DNA from: CBFGRU01 sp965651255
GTDB lineage: Bacteria > Planctomycetota > Phycisphaerae > Phycisphaerales > SM1A02
Reading direction: 5' to 3'
Length of the DNA stretch: 16,700 nt
Assembly: GCA_965651255.1 (NCBI GenBank)
Contig: CBFGRU010000037.1
Location: 1-16,700, forward strand
Positions 14,271 through 16,700 of the stretch are shown here, in pieces (the first letter of the stretch is position 1; each line of letters opens with the position of its first letter). The notes under the pieces were generated by a model that did no database searches, was not told where the DNA came from, and was given only the letters and a program-made list of their open reading frames with translations. The position numbers and the translations under genes are program-made.

Positions 14271-14366
14271 GGGAGAGCAGAAAGTTTCAGTTTGTCACCG
14301 TCGAAAGGCAAGTGATGCAGGCGATTGAGAATGAATCTCGACAGAATCAGGCCTTCCGAAGCAACA

Positions 14367-14394
14367 CCGCCTGACCGGCGGACCGATCAGGCGG
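14367..14394 (-). terminator. Hairpin after the three-gene membrane module
   Basis: Perfect 8-bp stem CCGCCTGA / TCAGGCGG around a 12-base loop, 28 bases after the stop of the membrane protein gene at 14423. No T tract follows on the minus strand (TGTTGCTTCGG). It marks the likely border between that module and the efflux operon; termination strength is uncertain. Confidence 0.45.
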
Positions 14395-14422
14395 CAGTTT
14401 CATAAACATGAAGATGAGAAGG

Positions 14423-15454
14423 TCAGTACATCGCGTTACTGGTCAACATCCAGTAGAGAGCGCCCACCACCTCCCGTTTTCCGGTTGGATCGATGAGCCA
14501 CAGCCAATCATCGAAGAGGAACTCGATACGGATGGCCAGGAGCGCGATACGGCCCATTACCGTATATCCGAAGCCCGCGCCGAACGTAATCATCAGGAAC
14601 CAGATACCAACCCTGGCGGTCTTGCCGACAAACCCCTTGTGTTCAAAGGAGAAGAAGAAGTAGACAAGGCACGCCAGCACACCGATCACAATGATGATGT
14701 TCTTGATCGAGTCCCACAGGTCGAATCCTGTGACGGGCAACCCCGTAATCGAGTCAATAATGGGCGAACCGTCGGACGCGAGCTTGGGTGACTTCACGTA
14801 CAACGGCATGATTGTGTTGCGAATCTGGGCGAGAAAGTCCGCATGAATGAACGTAATCAGGCGGAGTCCGCAGAAAACACCGATCACGAACGCCATGGGC
14901 CAGCGGCTGATCCACGCCCCGACCGGGGACAGACGCCAGAGCAGCATGATCCCAAGCAATAAGGGAACGACGAAGAAATAGTTGGCTTCGACATTCGTTC
15001 CCAAGCCCGGGATGGCCCAGTTCCGGGCAAGATCTGGCGAGAGTGCCCCGACGAGGTTGGGTACGAGTGTGTCCCAGAACCCTGACACCATCCAGTATGC
15101 AGCACTGGTCCCGACGAAGATGGCTTCCGCAAGTTTGTAGAACGGATTGTCCTTGATGACGAATGAGAGGACAAACAGCGTCAGCAGCGCGGCAATCCAG
15201 ATGCCCAGCGTGCGTGAGATACTGAATGAGTAGACATTCTGATTCGGATCGGCCGCAACGGCGTTCGTGTACTCCAGCTTGGAAGTCTGCTGGTAGACAG
15301 GCCACCGTCCATCCGGTTCCTCTGGCGAAACAAGCATCGGTTCGGCGCGAACGTAGGCCTTGCCGAATCCATCCGGCATGATGATCCAGCGCAATCCGAG
15401 CAGAGTGGCCCCGATCAGAAACAGGATCAGCCACAGGCGGTTGTCCTTACTCAT
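14423..15454 (-). CDS. Polytopic membrane protein of unknown function (module gene C)
   Basis: A 343-residue integral membrane protein that I do not recognise as a named family. Hydrophobic segments at about 7-25, 84-100, 105-127, 158-174, 185-206, 250-270 and 280-310 suggest seven or so membrane passes. A polar loop of about 55 residues follows the first segment (26-83) and a second polar loop with Gly/Pro/Asp (about 220-247) separates segments 5 and 6. No transporter, protease or kinase motif is visible; conserved-looking polar/aromatic elements are SGFWDTLVPNLVGALSP (124-140) and FDDWLWLIDPTG (314-325). The start overlaps the stop of the preceding gene (ATGA, 15454-15451) and has a GAGGAG ribosome site (15467-15462) seven bases upstream. 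It is the last gene of the three-gene unit, followed by a hairpin. It presumably works in a complex with the two proteins encoded upstream. Confidence 0.85.
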   Translation of the reverse strand: MSKDNRLWLILFLIGATLLGLRWIIMPDGFGKAYVRAEPMLVSPEEPDGRWPVYQQTSKLEYTNAVAADPNQNVYSFSISRTLGIWIAALLTLFVLSFVIKDNPFYKLAEAIFVGTSAAYWMVSGFWDTLVPNLVGALSPDLARNWAIPGLGTNVEANYFFVVPLLLGIMLLWRLSPVGAWISRWPMAFVIGVFCGLRLITFIHADFLAQIRNTIMPLYVKSPKLASDGSPIIDSITGLPVTGFDLWDSIKNIIIVIGVLACLVYFFFSFEHKGFVGKTARVGIWFLMITFGAGFGYTVMGRIALLAIRIEFLFDDWLWLIDPTGKREVVGALYWMLTSNAMY

Positions 15455-16326
15455 CGGCGTGCTCCTCGTTTTCGCTCAATGAAGTAGATGACGTTGCCCG
15501 CAATGATCAGGAAGATCATCAGCAGGTGCGCCACGAGCTGTGGCCCCATACGACGCTGTGCCTCGAGGTACTTTCCAGTCATCTTGTCGCCACCATATTT
15601 TGCCATGACCAGCGACTCGTACTCTGAGGCGCCCTTGATCGCAGCAAGCAGGCCGGGCAACTGTTGCGGAATGTAGGGATACAGCAGCGGCGCCTGGACC
15701 CCCGTGCAGCCAGCGACCAGGCGAATCTGGTCTGGATATGCCGTTACCGCAAACTGCACCCACTCCTTCGTGCCGGGATATCCAGCGGAAACGTTGATCA
15801 CCAGATCCATATCCTGCACACTGGTGATGCCCTGCATCATCGGAATCGCGTCAATCGATGTCCCCGCCGCATCGGTTGTGTATTGCTTCTTCAGATCCGT
15901 AATGATGACCTTGATGACGCCTTCATTGCCGGCCTTGAAGCCGAGGTTTACATAGTCAACGCCGTACTCTTTTTCCGGGAAGTCCGCGCGAATCACTTTT
16001 TCAATGTTGTTATCGATCATCTGCCGACCCAGCGGCCAGAGGGCGATGAAGTACATTTTGTGATTCTTCTCGACACAGTGTCGGACGAACGATGTCGCCA
16101 TGGGTCCCAGTTCACCCTCGCTTCCCGGGTCAAAGTCGAACGCAAGCATGACCTTGGACCCTTCGGGCAACTGGTCGATCTCGTCGAACACCGCCTGGGC
16201 CAAAGCGAGCGGTTTCTCCGGAAACGTCCGGTTCAGCTTGCCGATGACGTAGATCGGCACCGCGACCGCGAGAAACATCATCAGGAAAATCCAGCGTCGA
16301 TCGATATTGCGAATCAGATCAAACAT
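15451..16326 (-). CDS. Membrane-anchored alpha/beta protein of unknown function (module gene B)
   Basis: A 291-residue protein with one membrane segment at each end: about 12-29 (WIFLMMFLAVAVPIYVIG) and about 263-283 (QLVAHLLMIFLIIAGNVIYFI). Both ends are strongly basic (RNIDRRW and ERKRGARR), so by the positive-inside rule both termini are cytoplasmic and the domain between (about 31-260) faces outside the cytoplasmic membrane. That domain alternates predicted strands and helices: KVMLAFDFDP (58-67), KMYFIALWPLG (90-100), YGVDYVNLGFKAG (121-133), MDLVINVSAGYPGTKEW (173-189), IRLVAGCTGVQAPLLYPYIP (201-220), which looks like a Rossmann-type three-layer fold. No named family is recognised. It starts three bases after gene A with ribosome site AAGGAG (16338-16333) placed six bases upstream, inside the end of gene A, and overlaps gene C by ATGA. 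I recall similar unnamed proteins in Planctomycetota and other phyla but could not check. Confidence 0.85.
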   Translation of the reverse strand: MFDLIRNIDRRWIFLMMFLAVAVPIYVIGKLNRTFPEKPLALAQAVFDEIDQLPEGSKVMLAFDFDPGSEGELGPMATSFVRHCVEKNHKMYFIALWPLGRQMIDNNIEKVIRADFPEKEYGVDYVNLGFKAGNEGVIKVIITDLKKQYTTDAAGTSIDAIPMMQGITSVQDMDLVINVSAGYPGTKEWVQFAVTAYPDQIRLVAGCTGVQAPLLYPYIPQQLPGLLAAIKGASEYESLVMAKYGGDKMTGKYLEAQRRMGPQLVAHLLMIFLIIAGNVIYFIERKRGARR

Positions 16327-16329
16327 GGC

Positions 16330-16700
16330 TTACTCCTTACCCGTCCCGAGGTAGGAACGATCAACGCCGAGAAGGATCTTCAACGAGACTGACGCGGTAC
16401 CGAGCGCGACCCCGATCGTGATCGCCCGATTTCCCGCCGTATTGAAAACATCCATGAGGTACGCGGTCAGTCGCTCGGTGCGAAGGCCGGCGTACCATGC
16501 GTCCTCGGGAATGAAATCGGTCAGGAAAACTCCTGCTGCGGTCCGCCCGAGCAGAATAATGAAGGCAGTGCCAAGAAGAAGCGCCGCCTCAACGTTCTTC
16601 GCTCGGAATGCACGAAATGCAGCGCTGGCAACATAGAACGCGAGCATCGCAAAGATCGTCGCCTGCAGTGGCACAATGAAATACTCATACAACCACCAGA
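16330..16700 (-). CDS. Small polytopic membrane protein of unknown function (module gene A, 5' end off window)
   Basis: The frame is open from the right edge to the TAA at 16332-16330, about 123 codons; the start lies beyond the window (a TTG at 16692 is in frame but the coding sequence reads through two Trp codons before it). Three hydrophobic segments are visible: FIVPLQATIFAMLAFYVASA, then ALLLGTAFIILLGRTAAGVF, then AITIGVALGTASVSLKILLGV, followed by a short end DRSYLGTGKE. A basic stretch RAFRAKN separates the first two. No named family is recognised. Only three bases separate it from gene B, whose ribosome site is inside this gene, so the two are translationally linked. The remaining gene is probably short on its missing side, since the sequence already opens on the first membrane segment, but this is a guess. 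Confidence 0.75.
   Translation of the reverse strand, partial: WWLYEYFIVPLQATIFAMLAFYVASAAFRAFRAKNVEAALLLGTAFIILLGRTAAGVFLTDFIPEDAWYAGLRTERLTAYLMDVFNTAGNRAITIGVALGTASVSLKILLGVDRSYLGTGKE

Noticed and set aside
13537..14328. A 263-codon plus-strand frame opposite the adaptor gene.
   Set aside because: Ser/Ala/Arg-rich shadow of the coiled-coil coding strand; the minus-strand HlyD-type domains are unambiguous.
14319..14335. Imperfect palindrome GAGAATGAATCTC before the adaptor gene.
   Set aside because: Only short arms with a mismatch; not distinguishable from chance without conservation data.

Overview
The window looks like a piece of chromosome from a diderm bacterium of moderately high GC. 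Planctomycetota, perhaps Phycisphaerae-like, is my best guess. That rests on recall of the kinds of proteins present (a PadR regulator followed by a large HAAS-like membrane protein ending in a pseudopilin-like DG-rich repeat, and a three-gene set of unnamed membrane proteins), not on a marker gene. A lipoprotein-type TolC homologue shows that an outer membrane exists. I see no tRNA, rRNA, transposase, CRISPR array or phage gene. Most genes lie on the minus strand; only three lie on the plus strand (4535-6630).

Left part (1-4216, minus strand, read right to left): metB-type gamma-family PLP enzyme, hom (homoserine dehydrogenase), then after about 105 bp a LolD-type ABC ATPase that overlaps an FtsX/MacB-type permease cut by the window edge. 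metB and hom overlap by ATGA and make two steps of the aspartate-to-methionine route (homoserine formation and transsulfuration). The acyl-homoserine step (MetX/MetA) is not in the window.

Middle (4217-8941): a 318-bp divergent region that holds two candidate promoters, a Met-rich 40-codon leader ORF, a tandem 15/16-bp repeat and a hairpin just before metB. On the plus strand follow a zinc-free MDR oxidoreductase, the N-end-rule adaptor clpS, and a HIT-domain protein overlapping clpS by ATGA. Converging on these from the right is a PadR-HAAS pair on the minus strand, headed by a promoter with a perfect 7-7-7 inverted repeat between or over its -35 and -10 elements.

Right part (8990-16700, minus strand): a complete tripartite efflux operon (MacA-like periplasmic adaptor, MacB-like ATPase, separate MacB-like permease, TolC-like outer-membrane lipoprotein) with a 9-bp hairpin after its last gene. 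Upstream of it, behind another hairpin, are three tightly coupled genes for membrane proteins that I cannot assign: a 3-TM protein (5' end off the window), a protein with one TM at each end and a large alpha/beta domain between, and a protein with about seven TMs. This last module is the best candidate for an undescribed system in the window.
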